A stretch of DNA of 64,000 nt from Rhizobiaceae bacterium (lineage in GTDB: Bacteria > Pseudomonadota > Alphaproteobacteria > Rhizobiales > Rhizobiaceae). Numbering within the stretch: the first letter of the stretch is position 1; every line of letters starts with the position of its first letter. A program made the translations under genes and the position numbers. The stretch covers positions 1,364,001 through 1,428,000 of the forward strand of contig JAMLJC010000001.1 in the NCBI GenBank assembly GCA_023953845.1. The letters are read 5' to 3'. This document shows, piece by piece, positions 52,154 through 61,998 of this stretch. The notes under the pieces were generated by a model. That model did no database searches, was not told the DNA's origin, and saw only the letters and a list, made by a program, of their open reading frames with translations.

Positions 52154-53599
52154 TCAGATCGCGCAGATTTCAGGCTTTCGTCCGATCCACGGCGCGGCTT
52201 CTTCGGCCTGGGCGGCAAGACGCAGTATAGTCGCCTCGTCGCCGTGGCGACCGACAAATTGAATCCCGACCGGCGTGTTGCCGTTTACCATCCCGAGCGG
52301 CACCGACATTGCGGGAAGGCCCGAGATGTTATGTGAGAACATGAAGGCGGCATCGGACCAGCGCGCCAGATAGTGCTTGCGATCGCCGTCCTTCATCGAC
52401 CAGTAGCCGACCGGACGGGGCAACTGCGTGAGTGTCGGGCTGACAAAGACATCATAGACGGCCAGCTCTGCACAGATGCTCTGCCCGGCTTTGCGCACGG
52501 CGCCGATGCTTGCGGAATAATCTGTCGCCGAAAGGGTCTTTGCATATTCGAGCATCGCCCAGTTGAAGGGCTCCAGTTCCTCCTCGCGCGGCGGTCGACC
52601 CACGAATGCGGCATGCTGGGTGAATTCGGTGAAGGTTTCCACCGCGATGATGTCGTTGTAGCGCCACCATGCGGCTTCGAGATCGGTCTTGATGTCGTAT
52701 TCCTCGACCGTATGCCCGAGGCCTCCAAGCAGCTTTACAGTTGCCTCGACCTCCGCCTTGACCTCGGGCGCAAGCGGTGCGCCGAAGGGCGCGGTCAGCG
52801 TATAGCCGATCTTCAGTCGGCGCGGACGGTCGGACAGACCGGACAGCCAGCTCTTGTCCGGGCGGGGTGCGTGATAGGGGTCGCCCGGCAGATTTCCCGA
52901 CGCCGCGTCGAGATAGGCCGCGGTGTCGCGAACCGTGCGCGTGTTGCAGAGGAAGTAGATGCAGCCGAACCACATGTCCGCCTCGTGCGGGCCGTAGGTC
53001 AGCCTTCCGCGGGAAGGTTTAAGCCCGACCACGCCGCAGCACGAGGCCGGGACACGAATGGAGCCTCCCCCATCGGAGGCGTCTCCGATTGGCACCATGC
53101 GCGAGGCGACCGCGGCAGCCGTGCCGCCGCTCGAACCGCCCGCGGTGATGGCCGGGTACCACGGGTTGACGGTCGGGCCGTACATCCGCGGCTCGGAAGT
53201 GATGCACCAGCCGTATTCCGGCGTGTTGCTGCGTCCGAAGGGCACCAGCCCGGATGCCTTCAGCTTGTCGACGATACCGGAATCGACCGGACAGACGAAG
53301 TCCTTGAGATATGGCGTGGCGGAGGTGAGCGGCGTATCCTTCCACATCGTGCCCAGATTCTTGAGGAGAAAGGGAACGCCGGCAAACGATCCTTCGACGG
53401 GCGCCGCGCTCAGGGTACGCGCCAGATCGAAGGTCTTGATCACGACCGCATTGAGCGTCGGGTTGATGCGCTCGATGACGGTGATCGCCGTCTCGGCGAT
53501 CTCGGATGCCTTGACCTGTTTGCTGCGCACCAGTTCCGCGACCCCGAGTGCATCGGACTCGGCGTAGAGTCTCACGAGGTCTTCCGTCACGGCTCCCAT
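52154..53599 (-). CDS. Amidase-signature family hydrolase
   Basis: The 481-aa product has the amidase signature Ser-Ser-Lys triad: FLLKNLGTMWK (catalytic Lys about residue 79), TAGGSSGGTAAAVASR and DASDGGGSIRVPASCCGVVGLKPSRGR with the cis-Ser and nucleophilic Ser. The ATG at 53599 gives a normal family length. It hydrolyses a carbon-nitrogen amide bond; the substrate is unknown. It stands alone and is divergent from ccoN across a 537-bp gap (53600-54135). That gap contains a FixK box and otherwise no recognisable gene. Confidence 0.92.
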   Translation of the reverse strand: MGAVTEDLVRLYAESDALGVAELVRSKQVKASEIAETAITVIERINPTLNAVVIKTFDLARTLSAAPVEGSFAGVPFLLKNLGTMWKDTPLTSATPYLKDFVCPVDSGIVDKLKASGLVPFGRSNTPEYGWCITSEPRMYGPTVNPWYPAITAGGSSGGTAAAVASRMVPIGDASDGGGSIRVPASCCGVVGLKPSRGRLTYGPHEADMWFGCIYFLCNTRTVRDTAAYLDAASGNLPGDPYHAPRPDKSWLSGLSDRPRRLKIGYTLTAPFGAPLAPEVKAEVEATVKLLGGLGHTVEEYDIKTDLEAAWWRYNDIIAVETFTEFTQHAAFVGRPPREEELEPFNWAMLEYAKTLSATDYSASIGAVRKAGQSICAELAVYDVFVSPTLTQLPRPVGYWSMKDGDRKHYLARWSDAAFMFSHNISGLPAMSVPLGMVNGNTPVGIQFVGRHGDEATILRLAAQAEEAAPWIGRKPEICAI

Positions 53600-54033
53600 G
53601 TAGTCCTCCTCCTTACGGGCCTGTCTTTGCGCGCCTTGAACACAGGGAGACCTGCCGGCCGGGCCGGCGCCCGTTCATTTGGCCGGAACGGTTTAGGGCG
53701 ATCGGTCGGCGTCGAAGACCCTCTCCGGTCAGCCGGCCCTGCATTCTGCCGCGTCCTACGTCGTTTCAAGCGTCATTTCGATCAAATCAACTCGGCCCGG
53801 CCATAAGATGTTCGGAACCGGATAATGTCCATGGCCGGCAGGCCTGCCGAGAAGCACAGCAATGAGTACGTCCATTCCAGTGCCAGTGTGACTGAGAGGC
53901 GGCGTCGCCCGGCATCGGGCGCCGCAAGCACGACAACCAGATGGCCACCTGTTCATCGACTGGATCGCTATCGTGCAGCGTCCAGCGGACGCGCCGGGGA
54001 GCCGGTCCAGGGAGCCGCTGAATCAGCCGGCAA

Positions 54034-54047
54034 TTGACTTGGATCAA
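54034..54047 (+). promoter_or_regulatory. FixK/FNR box upstream of ccoN
   Basis: TTGACTTGGATCAA matches TTGAT-N4-ATCAA at 9 of 10 positions. It lies 89 bases upstream of the ccoN start, the right place for oxygen-responsive activation by FixK or FNR. Confidence 0.8.
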
Positions 54048-54135
54048 GGCGGAAAGGCCTCATATCACAAATGGGTGTTCCCACGGACCGCAGTGAATGC
54101 GGTCTGCCGCTCCAATTGCGGTCGGGGATCATCTG

Positions 54136-55746
54136 ATGAAATACGGCACTGCTATCATCGTCGTCGGCCTCGGCGCGTTTTTCGCGCTCCTCGGCGCGGC
54201 CTTCGCCGCGGACGACCTGTTCCGCGCCCATATGTGGGTGCTCGTCATCGTACTGGCCGCCTCGGCGGCCGTGCTCCTGCGCAGGACAAGCTTTGCGCCT
54301 GCCGCGCCGGTCGATCCGTCCGCCTATATGGACGATCCGATCCGCTACGGCGCGATCGCGACCATGTTCTGGGGCGTCGTCGGCCTTCTCGTCGGCGTCG
54401 TCGTGGCGCTTCAGCTCGCCTATCCCGATCTCAACATCGAGCCCTGGTTCAATTTCGGCCGCATGCGGCCGCTCCACACCTCGGCCGTCATCTTCGCCTT
54501 CGGCGGCAACGCGCTGATCGCCACGTCGTTCTACGTCGTGCAGCGCACCAGCCGCGCGCGTCTCTTCGGCGGCGATCTCGCCTGGTTCGTGTTCTGGGGC
54601 TACCAGCTATTCATCGTCATGGCCGCCACCGGCTATCTGCTGGGAGGCACCCAGGGCCGCGAATACGCGGAGCCTGAGTGGTACGTCGATCTCTGGCTGA
54701 CGGTCGTGTGGGTGGCCTACCTGCTCGTGTTCCTCGGCACGATCTTCAAGCGCAAGGAACCGCACATCTACGTCGCCAACTGGTTCTACCTCTCCTTCAT
54801 CGTCACCATCGCGATGCTGCATGTGGTGAACAATCTGGCGATGCCCGTCTCCTTCGTCGGGTCCAAGAGCTACTCGCTCTTCTCCGGCGTGCAGGACGCG
54901 CTGACGCAGTGGTGGTACGGGCACAACGCCGTCGGCTTCTTCCTGACGGCGGGTTTCCTCGGCATGATGTATTACTTCGTGCCGAAGCAGGCCAACCGCC
55001 CGGTCTATTCCTACCGCCTGTCGATCATCCACTTCTGGGCGCTGATCTTCCTCTACATCTGGGCCGGCCCGCATCACCTGCACTACACCGCGCTGCCCGA
55101 CTGGGCGCAGACGCTCGGCATGGTGTTCTCGGTCATGCTGTGGATGCCTTCCTGGGGCGGCATGATCAACGGCCTGATGACGCTGTCGGGCGCCTGGGAC
55201 AAGATCCGCACGGACCCCATCATCCGCATGATGGTCATGGCCATCGCCTTCTACGGCATGTCCACCTTCGAAGGTCCGATGATGTCGATCAAGGCGGTCA
55301 ATTCGCTCAGCCACTACACGGACTGGACCATCGGCCACGTGCATTCCGGCGCGCTCGGCTGGGTCGGCCTGATCTCCTTCGGCGCCATCTACTACATGGT
55401 TCCGAAACTGTGGCACCGCGAGCGCCTCTACTCGATGCGCCTCGTCACCTGGCATTTCTGGCTCGCGACGCTCGGCATCGTCGTCTACGCGGCGGTGATG
55501 TGGGTGGCCGGCATCCAGCAGGGCCTGATGTGGCGCGAATACGACGAGCAGGGCTTCCTGGTCTACTCCTTCGCGGAGAGCGTCGCGGCCATGCATCCCT
55601 ACTATATCGTCCGCGCCCTGGGCGGCGCCCTCTACCTCGCCGGCGCGCTGATCATGGCCTGGAACATCACCATGACCATCCTCGGCCGCCAGCGCAAGGA
55701 AGCGCCTTTGCCCGGCGCCGCCCCTGCCCTGCAGCCGGCCGAATAG
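54136..55746 (+). CDS. ccoN: cbb3-type cytochrome c oxidase subunit I
   Basis: The ORF is open from 54097 but ATG 54136 (GGGGAT upstream) gives the normal 536-aa CcoN (MKYGTAIIVVG). The protein has 12 or more transmembrane spans and the haem-copper oxidase histidines: FGRMRPLHTSAVIFAFGGN (low-spin haem), WWYGHNAVGFFLTAGF, AGPHHLHYTALPDW (CuB pair) and WTIGHVHSGALGW. It is the catalytic haem b/haem b3-CuB subunit, which reduces oxygen at low tension. First gene of ccoNOQP. Confidence 0.97.
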   Translation: MKYGTAIIVVGLGAFFALLGAAFAADDLFRAHMWVLVIVLAASAAVLLRRTSFAPAAPVDPSAYMDDPIRYGAIATMFWGVVGLLVGVVVALQLAYPDLNIEPWFNFGRMRPLHTSAVIFAFGGNALIATSFYVVQRTSRARLFGGDLAWFVFWGYQLFIVMAATGYLLGGTQGREYAEPEWYVDLWLTVVWVAYLLVFLGTIFKRKEPHIYVANWFYLSFIVTIAMLHVVNNLAMPVSFVGSKSYSLFSGVQDALTQWWYGHNAVGFFLTAGFLGMMYYFVPKQANRPVYSYRLSIIHFWALIFLYIWAGPHHLHYTALPDWAQTLGMVFSVMLWMPSWGGMINGLMTLSGAWDKIRTDPIIRMMVMAIAFYGMSTFEGPMMSIKAVNSLSHYTDWTIGHVHSGALGWVGLISFGAIYYMVPKLWHRERLYSMRLVTWHFWLATLGIVVYAAVMWVAGIQQGLMWREYDEQGFLVYSFAESVAAMHPYYIVRALGGALYLAGALIMAWNITMTILGRQRKEAPLPGAAPALQPAE

Positions 55747-55755
55747 GAGCTTTCA

Positions 55756-56487
55756 ATGTCCCTTATCGACAAACACGCAATACTTGAGAAGAACGCGACG
55801 CTTCTTCTCGTCGGCTCCCTGCTGGTGGTCACGGTCGGCGGCATCGTGGAGATCGCCCCGCTGTTCTACCTGCAGAACACGATCGAGAAGGTGGAGGGGA
55901 TGCGTCCCTATTCGCCGCTCGAACTCGAAGGCCGGAACATCTACGTCCGCGAGGGCTGCTATGTCTGCCACAGCCAGATGATCCGGCCCTTCCGCGACGA
56001 GGTGGAGCGCTATGGCCACTACAGCCTGGCGGCGGAGTCGATGTACGACCATCCGTTCCAGTGGGGCTCGAAGCGCACCGGACCTGACCTCGCGCGCGTC
56101 GGCGACCGCTACTCGAACGAGTGGCACGTCGAACATCTTGTCGATCCGCGCTCCGTGGTGCCGGAATCGATCATGCCGCGCTACGGGTTCCTCAGGGACA
56201 AGACCCTCGACGTCAAGAACTTCTCCACCCAGCTGGTCGCCAGCGCGCGTGTCGGCGTGCCCTATACGCAGGAGATGATCGACAATGCCGCGGCGGATCT
56301 CGTGGCGCAGGCCGATCCCAATGCCGATACTTCCGGCATCGAGGCCCGTTACCCGAAGGCGAAGGTCGGCGATTTCGACGGCAATCCGCAGGCGGTGACG
56401 GAGATGGACGCCCTGGTCGCCTATCTGCAGATGCTCGGCACCCTGGTCGATTTCTCGACCTACGACGAAGCGGCCGGTTACCGCTGA
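55756..56487 (+). CDS. ccoO: cbb3-type cytochrome c oxidase subunit II (mono-haem)
   Basis: The 243-aa protein has one N-terminal membrane span (LLVGSLLVVTVGGIVEIAP) and a haem c motif YVCHSQ (CYVCHSQ, about residues 71-75) with downstream ligand Met (IMPRYGF). It transfers electrons from CcoP to CcoN. GGAGC just upstream of the ATG, 9 bases after the ccoN stop. Confidence 0.97.
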   Translation: MSLIDKHAILEKNATLLLVGSLLVVTVGGIVEIAPLFYLQNTIEKVEGMRPYSPLELEGRNIYVREGCYVCHSQMIRPFRDEVERYGHYSLAAESMYDHPFQWGSKRTGPDLARVGDRYSNEWHVEHLVDPRSVVPESIMPRYGFLRDKTLDVKNFSTQLVASARVGVPYTQEMIDNAAADLVAQADPNADTSGIEARYPKAKVGDFDGNPQAVTEMDALVAYLQMLGTLVDFSTYDEAAGYR

Positions 56488-56497
56488 GGAGAGCGCG

Positions 56498-56650
56498 ATG
56501 GAAACCTACACCGCCATGCGGCAGTTTGCCGACAGCTGGGGTCTGCTCTTCATGGCCCTGTTCTTCGTCGCCACGGTGCTCTTCGCGTTCCGGCCGGGCA
56601 GCCGGAAGAGCGCTGACGATGCGGCCCGTATTCCTCTCAAGGACGATTGA
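56498..56650 (+). CDS. ccoQ: cbb3-type oxidase small subunit CcoQ
   Basis: A 50-aa frame from ATG 56498 (GGAGAGC upstream) reads METYTAMRQFADSWGLLFMA, then a hydrophobic span ending AFRPGSRKSADDAARIPLKDD. One membrane span followed by a short polar tail is typical of CcoQ, which stabilises the complex. It is between ccoO and ccoP in the normal order. Confidence 0.93.
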   Translation: METYTAMRQFADSWGLLFMALFFVATVLFAFRPGSRKSADDAARIPLKDD

Positions 56651-56652
56651 CC

Positions 56653-57516
56653 ATGAGCGACAAGCATATTGACGAGTTTTCCGGCGTCGCCACCACCGGC
56701 CACGAGTGGGACGGCATCAAGGAGCTCAACAATCCTCTCCCGCGCTGGTGGGTCTGGACGTTCTACGGCACCATCGTCTGGGCGCTCGCCTATACGATCG
56801 CCTATCCCGCCTGGCCTTTGATCAGCAGCGCCACCACGGGCATGCTGGGATATTCGAGCCGTGTCGAGGTTCGCAAGGAACTCGACGCCGCCGAGGCGGC
56901 CAAGTCGGACTACGTCGCCGCGGTGAAGGCCAAGAGCGTGACGGAGATCGAGGCGGACGAGCAGCTCCGCGCGTTCGCCACGGCAGCCGGCGCGGCAGCG
57001 TTCAAGGTCAACTGCATCCAGTGCCACGGCTCCGGCGCGGCCGGCAGCGCGGGCTATCCCAACCTCAACGACGACGACTGGCTATGGGGCGGCAAGCTCG
57101 ACGACGTCTATCTGACGATCACTCACGGCATACGCTTCGCCGGAGACGACGAAACGCGCGTCTCGGAGATGACTTCCTTCACCGACATACTGACCGGCGA
57201 CCAGATCGCCGAGGTCAGCGCCTATGTCGCCGGCCTGAGCGGCACGGCCTCCAGTCCAGATCTCGCCGCGAAAGGCGCTCCGGTCTTCGCCGAGAACTGC
57301 GCCAGCTGCCATGGCGAGGATGCCAAGGGAAACAGGGAGCTTGGCGCGCCTGACCTTACCGACGCCATCTGGCTCTATGGCGGCAGCGAGGCGCAGATCG
57401 CCCAGCAGGTGCGCTCGCCCCGCAACGGCGTGATGCCGGCCTGGGGCGCGCGCCTCGGCGACACGACGGTGAAGGAACTGGCCATATTCGTCAATTCACT
57501 GGGCGGCGGAGAGTAG
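56653..57516 (+). CDS. ccoP: cbb3-type cytochrome c oxidase subunit III (di-haem)
   Basis: Start ATG 56653, two bases after ccoQ, giving 287 aa. The N-terminus has NPLPRWWVWTFYGTIVWALAYTIAYPAWP, the CcoP membrane span. Two haem c motifs follow: CIQCHGS and CASCHGE. It accepts electrons from soluble cytochrome c. A strong terminator lies 40 bases after its stop. Confidence 0.97.
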   Translation: MSDKHIDEFSGVATTGHEWDGIKELNNPLPRWWVWTFYGTIVWALAYTIAYPAWPLISSATTGMLGYSSRVEVRKELDAAEAAKSDYVAAVKAKSVTEIEADEQLRAFATAAGAAAFKVNCIQCHGSGAAGSAGYPNLNDDDWLWGGKLDDVYLTITHGIRFAGDDETRVSEMTSFTDILTGDQIAEVSAYVAGLSGTASSPDLAAKGAPVFAENCASCHGEDAKGNRELGAPDLTDAIWLYGGSEAQIAQQVRSPRNGVMPAWGARLGDTTVKELAIFVNSLGGGE

Positions 57517-57556
57517 TCCGCGGGAGACGGACAACCCTCAAATCGCGCTCCGTGCG

Positions 57557-57587
57557 AAGGCCCTGCCCTCCGGGACAGGGCCTTTTG
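57557..57587 (+). terminator. Rho-independent terminator after ccoP
   Basis: AAGGCCCTG and CAGGGCCTT form a 9-bp GC-rich stem with a 10-base loop (57557-57584), followed by TTGCTTT. It separates ccoNOQP from ccoGHIS. Confidence 0.85.
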
Positions 57588-57600
57588 CTTTGAGCCATTC

Positions 57601-57614
57601 TTGACCTGCGTCAA
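57601..57614 (+). promoter_or_regulatory. FixK/FNR box upstream of ccoG
   Basis: TTGACCTGCGTCAA is a 5-bp perfect inverted repeat (TTGAC/GTCAA) of the FNR/FixK type with N4 spacing, 55 bases upstream of the ccoG start. It lies just after the ccoP terminator, so ccoGHIS has its own oxygen-responsive promoter. Confidence 0.75.
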
Positions 57615-57668
57615 AGCGGGGAAGCGACGGCCACCTTATCAGGCATCCAGGAACAAAAGGATGCCATC

Positions 57669-59225
57669 GTGAGCCAGGCCGATGTAGAAAGGCTGGAAGC
57701 GGAGCCGGTGAACGCCGCGCACAACCGCCAGCCGCTCTATGCACCCCGCAAGAAGATCTTCCCGAAGCGCGCCAGCGGCAATTTCCGGCGTTTCAAATGG
57801 CTGGTGATGGCGATCACGCTCGGCATCTACTATCTGACGCCGTGGCTGCGCTGGGATCGGGGTCCGTTCGCGCCCGATCAGGCGGTGCTGATCGACCTTG
57901 CGCATCGCCGCTTCTATTTCTTCTTCATAGAGATCTGGCCGCAGGAATTCTTCTACGTCGCCGGCCTTCTGATGATGGCGGGCATCGGCCTCTTCCTCGT
58001 CACGTCCACCGTCGGCCGCGCGTGGTGCGGCTATACCTGCCCGCAGACCGTCTGGGTGGACCTTTTTCTCGTCGTCGAACGCTGGGTCGAGGGCGACCGC
58101 AATGCCCGCATGAAGCTCGACTCGGGGCCATGGAGTTTGAACAAGCTGGCCAAGCGCATTTCCAAGCACGGTATCTGGCTTCTGATCGCGATCGCCACCG
58201 GCGGCGCCTGGATTTTCTACTTCGCCGATGCCCCAACCCTCGTCGGCGAGGTCGTCACGGGCGCCGCCGCGCCCGTCGCCTATTCGACCATCGCCGTCCT
58301 GACGGCAACGACCTACGTGTTCGGCGGCCTGATGCGGGAGCAGGTCTGCACCTATATGTGCCCCTGGCCGCGCATCCAGGGCGCGATGCTCGACGAGAAC
58401 TCGCTGACGGTCACCTATAACGACTGGCGGGGGGAGCCGCGCTCGCGGCACATGAAGAAGGCGATCGCCGCCGGCCTGCCGGTGGGCGATTGCATCGACT
58501 GCAACGCCTGCGTCGCCGTATGCCCGATGGGCATCGATATCCGCGACGGCCAGCAGCTCGAATGCATCACCTGCGCTCTCTGCATCGACGCCTGCGACGC
58601 AACCATGGACAAGATCGGCAAGGAGCGCGGCCTGATCTCTTACGCCACGCTGAGCGACTACAACGCCAACATGGCGCTCGCCACGGGCGGCGGCGCCCAC
58701 GCCGTCGATCCGAAGCTCGTGCACACGCCTGAAGGCAAGCTGTCGCAGAAGGTGGCCGATTTCCACATCCGCAAGATCTTCCGCCTGCGCACCTTCATCT
58801 ATCTCGGCACCTGGACCCTTGTGGGCGTGGTGCTGCTTTATGCGCTATTGACGCGCGACCGGCTCGAGGTGAACGTGCTGCACGACCGCAACCCGCAATT
58901 CGTCACCCTGTCCGACGGCGCTATCCGCAACGGCTATACCGTCAAGCTCCTGAACATGGTGCCCGAACCGCGCACGATCCTTGTCTCGATCGATGGATTG
59001 CCCGGAGCTGCAATGAGCATTATCGGCATGGAGGAAGCGACAGGTGGGCAGGCCGCCATCTCGGTCGAGCCCGACCGCCTGAAGACGCTCAAGATCTTCA
59101 TCCGGCAGCCGCGCGAGGAAGTGGCCGGCCCTGCCGTGAACTTCAGGTTCGTGGTCGAGGATCGAGCCAGCCACGAGCGCGACGAATATGTCGCCACCTT
59201 CAATGCCCCGGAGACGTCACGATGA
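57669..59225 (+). CDS. ccoG: cbb3 oxidase assembly ferredoxin-like protein CcoG (FixG)
   Basis: GTG 57669 start, with AAAAGGA upstream, gives 518 aa. The protein has several membrane spans, CGYTCPQTVW and two 4Fe-4S cluster motifs in CIDCNACVAVCPMGIDIRDG and LECITCALCIDACD. The C-terminal Ig-like domain faces the periplasm. CcoG supplies reducing equivalents, probably reducing Cu(II) for the CcoI pump. Overlaps ccoH by 4 bases. Confidence 0.96.
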   Translation: MSQADVERLEAEPVNAAHNRQPLYAPRKKIFPKRASGNFRRFKWLVMAITLGIYYLTPWLRWDRGPFAPDQAVLIDLAHRRFYFFFIEIWPQEFFYVAGLLMMAGIGLFLVTSTVGRAWCGYTCPQTVWVDLFLVVERWVEGDRNARMKLDSGPWSLNKLAKRISKHGIWLLIAIATGGAWIFYFADAPTLVGEVVTGAAAPVAYSTIAVLTATTYVFGGLMREQVCTYMCPWPRIQGAMLDENSLTVTYNDWRGEPRSRHMKKAIAAGLPVGDCIDCNACVAVCPMGIDIRDGQQLECITCALCIDACDATMDKIGKERGLISYATLSDYNANMALATGGGAHAVDPKLVHTPEGKLSQKVADFHIRKIFRLRTFIYLGTWTLVGVVLLYALLTRDRLEVNVLHDRNPQFVTLSDGAIRNGYTVKLLNMVPEPRTILVSIDGLPGAAMSIIGMEEATGGQAAISVEPDRLKTLKIFIRQPREEVAGPAVNFRFVVEDRASHERDEYVATFNAPETSR

Positions 59226-59719
59226 CCGCGCAGACCGACAAGCCGAAGGAATTCACCGGGCGGCACATGCTGGCGATCATGCTCGCCTTCTTCGGCGTCA
59301 TCATCGCCGTCAACGGTGTCATGGCGACCTTCGCGACCCGGAGCTGGAGCGGACTGGTGGTGGAAAACACCTATGTCGCCAGCCAGCAGTTCAACGAGCG
59401 CGCCGCAGAGGGCCGGGCGCAGGCGGCGCTTGGCTGGAAAGGGACGCTGGACATTGACGGCGCCGGCGTCAGCTACAGCCTTGTCGATGCCTCGGGAGCG
59501 CCCGTCGCGGTGAAGGGCGTCGTCGTCAGGTTCCGTCATCCGGCCTATGAGGCGGCGGACCGGACGCTTGTTCTGGAACGCATGGCCGACAACGCTTTCG
59601 CCACGTCCGAGACCGTGCGCGACGGTATCTGGATCGTCGAGGTCGACGCAGACACCGGCGCGGAGAAGCCCTTCCGCGACGTACGGCGCATGACCGTCGC
59701 CGACGGGGCGGTGAAATGA
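59222..59719 (+). CDS. ccoH: cbb3 oxidase assembly protein CcoH (FixH)
   Basis: The 165-aa protein has one N-terminal membrane span (MLAIMLAFFGVIIAVNGVMATF) and a FixH domain with LAIMLAFFG...WSGLVVENTYVASQQFNE, the family hallmark. It stabilises the assembling oxidase. It overlaps ccoG upstream and ccoI downstream by 4 bases. Confidence 0.94.
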   Translation: MTAQTDKPKEFTGRHMLAIMLAFFGVIIAVNGVMATFATRSWSGLVVENTYVASQQFNERAAEGRAQAALGWKGTLDIDGAGVSYSLVDASGAPVAVKGVVVRFRHPAYEAADRTLVLERMADNAFATSETVRDGIWIVEVDADTGAEKPFRDVRRMTVADGAVK

Positions 59720-61998
59720 CCTGCTGCGCGCCCGGCGCGGAACTGGCTCTCGACCGCGAGCAGGCGGCGGAGGCCGGACCATCCGCGGACGAGTTGCGTC
59801 TGGCAAGCCAGACGCTCGGCAACGGGCTACTGCAGACCGATCTCGCTGTGCCCGCCGCCCATTGCGGCGCCTGCATCCAGAAGATCGAGTCGGCGCTGTC
59901 GGCCCTCCACGGCGTCGAAAGCGCGCGCGTGAACCTCTCGACCAAGCGCGTCGCAGTCCGCTGGCGCGAGGACAGCGCGCCGCCGATCGTGCCGACGCTC
60001 AACGCGCTGGGCTATGCCGCGCATCTCTTCGACAACGAAACGGAGACGGAAGACGGCACGCTCGCCGAACTCATCCGCGCCCTTGCGGTATCGGGCTTCG
60101 CGGCGGGCAACATCATGCTCTTGTCCGTATCCGTGTGGTCCGGGGCTGAAGACGCCACGCGCGACCTCTTCCACTGGATATCGGCGCTGATCGCGATCCC
60201 CGCGCTGGCCTTTGCCGGCCGCATCTATTTCCGTTCGGCCTGGCAGGCGCTGAGCCACGGCCGCATGAACATGGACGTGCCTATCGCGCTCGGCATCTCG
60301 CTCGCCTATGCGATGAGCCTCTACGAGACCATCACGCATGGGCCGCACGCCTATTTCGACGCGGCCGTCTCGCTGCTGTTCTTCCTGCTCATCGGCCGCA
60401 CGCTGGACCACGTCATGCGCGACCGCGCGAGAGCCGCGGTCACCGGCCTTTCGCGGCTCGCGCCGCGCGGCGCGCTCGTCGTGCGCGCGGACGGCGCGCG
60501 CGACTATCTGCCGATCGCCGAGCTTGCTCCCGGCATGACGATCATCGTACCGGCGGGTGAACGCATTCCGGTGGACGGCACGATAGCGGCCGGCGCGTCA
60601 GAGCTCGACTGCGCCATCGTCACCGGCGAAAGCGCCTCGCGGCCCGTCGGCGCCGGGGACGCCGTTCAGGCCGGTACGCTCAACCTGTTGCAGCCGCTCA
60701 CCATGGTCGCCACCGCGGCGGCCAGGGATTCGTTCCTGTCGGAGATGGTGCGCCTGATGGAAGCGGCCGAAGGCGGCCGCGCCCGCTATCGCCGCATCGC
60801 CGACCGCGCCTCCGCTCTCTATTCGCCGGTCGTGCATCTGACGGCGCTTCTCACCTTCATCGGCTGGATGATCGTCGCCGGCGACTGGCACCATGCGCTG
60901 ATCATCTCCATTTCCGTTCTGATCATCACCTGCCCCTGTGCGCTCGGCCTCGCGGTGCCGATCGTGCAGGTCGTGGCCGCCCGTCGTCTTTTCGAGAAGG
61001 GCGTGATGGTCAAGGACGGGTCGGCGATGGAACGTCTCGCGGAGATCGACACCGCCGTCTTCGACAAGACGGGGACGCTCACCATAGGCGCTCCGCGCCT
61101 GCTGAACCTGGGCGAGATCGACGCCTCGTCCCTGTCGATCGCCGCCGCCATTGCCGGGCATTCGCGCCATCCGCTTTCCCGCGCCATCGTCAGTGCCGCC
61201 GACGGACAAGCGATCAGCGCCGTTCCCTTCGATACCGTCTCCGAAATTCCGGGACAGGGCCTGGAAGCGGAGCGCGACGGCGTCGTCTACCGGCTCGGAC
61301 GCGGCATATGGGCGGTCAGGGATCACGGCGCGCTTGACGGCCTCGTCGGCGCGACGGTGCTTGCCGCCGACGGCAGGCTGCTGGCCGCATTCCGCTTCGA
61401 GGATCGTCTGCGCGCCGAAGCGGCGACCGCCATCGATGCCTTGAAACGGCAGGGCATAGCCGTCGAGCTCCTGTCCGGCGACGCGCCGGCCGCAGTCGGG
61501 GCCGTGGCGGGAGCGCTGGGGGTCGACCGTTTCGAAGCGCAGGTCCAGCCGGGCGGCAAGGTGGCGCGGCTGGAGGCCATCGCGGCCGGGGGCGGAAAGG
61601 CTCTGATGGTCGGCGACGGCCTCAATGATGTGCCCGCGCTGGCCGCCGCTTATGTATCCATGGCTCCCGCCAGCGCCGCCGATATCGGCCGCAACGCCGC
61701 CGATTTCGTATTTCTGCACGAAAGCCTCTCGGCTATCCCGCTGGCCGTCGACGTTTCGCGGCGCTCGGGCCGCCTGATCCGCGAGAATCTGGCGCTGGCG
61801 ATCGGCTACAATGCCATCGCTGTGCCGATCGCCATACTGGGTTACGTCACGCCGCTGGTCGCGGCGATCGCCATGTCCCTCTCGTCGCTGATCGTCATCG
61901 GCAACGCCATGCGCCTGCTTGCGGGCTCGGGCGGGACACCGGCCAGAGCGCGCCGCCGCGATAAGATCGTCGCGGGAACGCCGGCCATCGCGTCATGA
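59716..61998 (+). CDS. ccoI: cbb3 oxidase copper-loading P-type ATPase CcoI (FixI)
   Basis: The 760-aa P1B ATPase has an N-terminal HMA domain with HCGACIQKIE (CxxC), CPC in ITCPCALGLAVP, TGES (VTGESAS), DKTGTLTIG and GDGLND (MVGDGLNDVPAL). It moves Cu(I) for insertion into CcoN. Downstream ccoS overlaps by 4 bases. It is distinct from the detoxification pumps CopA and CopB at the left of the window. Confidence 0.96.
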   Translation: MTCCAPGAELALDREQAAEAGPSADELRLASQTLGNGLLQTDLAVPAAHCGACIQKIESALSALHGVESARVNLSTKRVAVRWREDSAPPIVPTLNALGYAAHLFDNETETEDGTLAELIRALAVSGFAAGNIMLLSVSVWSGAEDATRDLFHWISALIAIPALAFAGRIYFRSAWQALSHGRMNMDVPIALGISLAYAMSLYETITHGPHAYFDAAVSLLFFLLIGRTLDHVMRDRARAAVTGLSRLAPRGALVVRADGARDYLPIAELAPGMTIIVPAGERIPVDGTIAAGASELDCAIVTGESASRPVGAGDAVQAGTLNLLQPLTMVATAAARDSFLSEMVRLMEAAEGGRARYRRIADRASALYSPVVHLTALLTFIGWMIVAGDWHHALIISISVLIITCPCALGLAVPIVQVVAARRLFEKGVMVKDGSAMERLAEIDTAVFDKTGTLTIGAPRLLNLGEIDASSLSIAAAIAGHSRHPLSRAIVSAADGQAISAVPFDTVSEIPGQGLEAERDGVVYRLGRGIWAVRDHGALDGLVGATVLAADGRLLAAFRFEDRLRAEAATAIDALKRQGIAVELLSGDAPAAVGAVAGALGVDRFEAQVQPGGKVARLEAIAAGGGKALMVGDGLNDVPALAAAYVSMAPASAADIGRNAADFVFLHESLSAIPLAVDVSRRSGRLIRENLALAIGYNAIAVPIAILGYVTPLVAAIAMSLSSLIVIGNAMRLLAGSGGTPARARRRDKIVAGTPAIAS

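Noticed and set aside
57639..58766. Long antisense frame opposite ccoG
   Set aside because: It is fully overlapped by the conserved ccoG coding sequence and is of low-complexity GC-rich composition; the same applies to the frame at 54607-55596 opposite ccoN.
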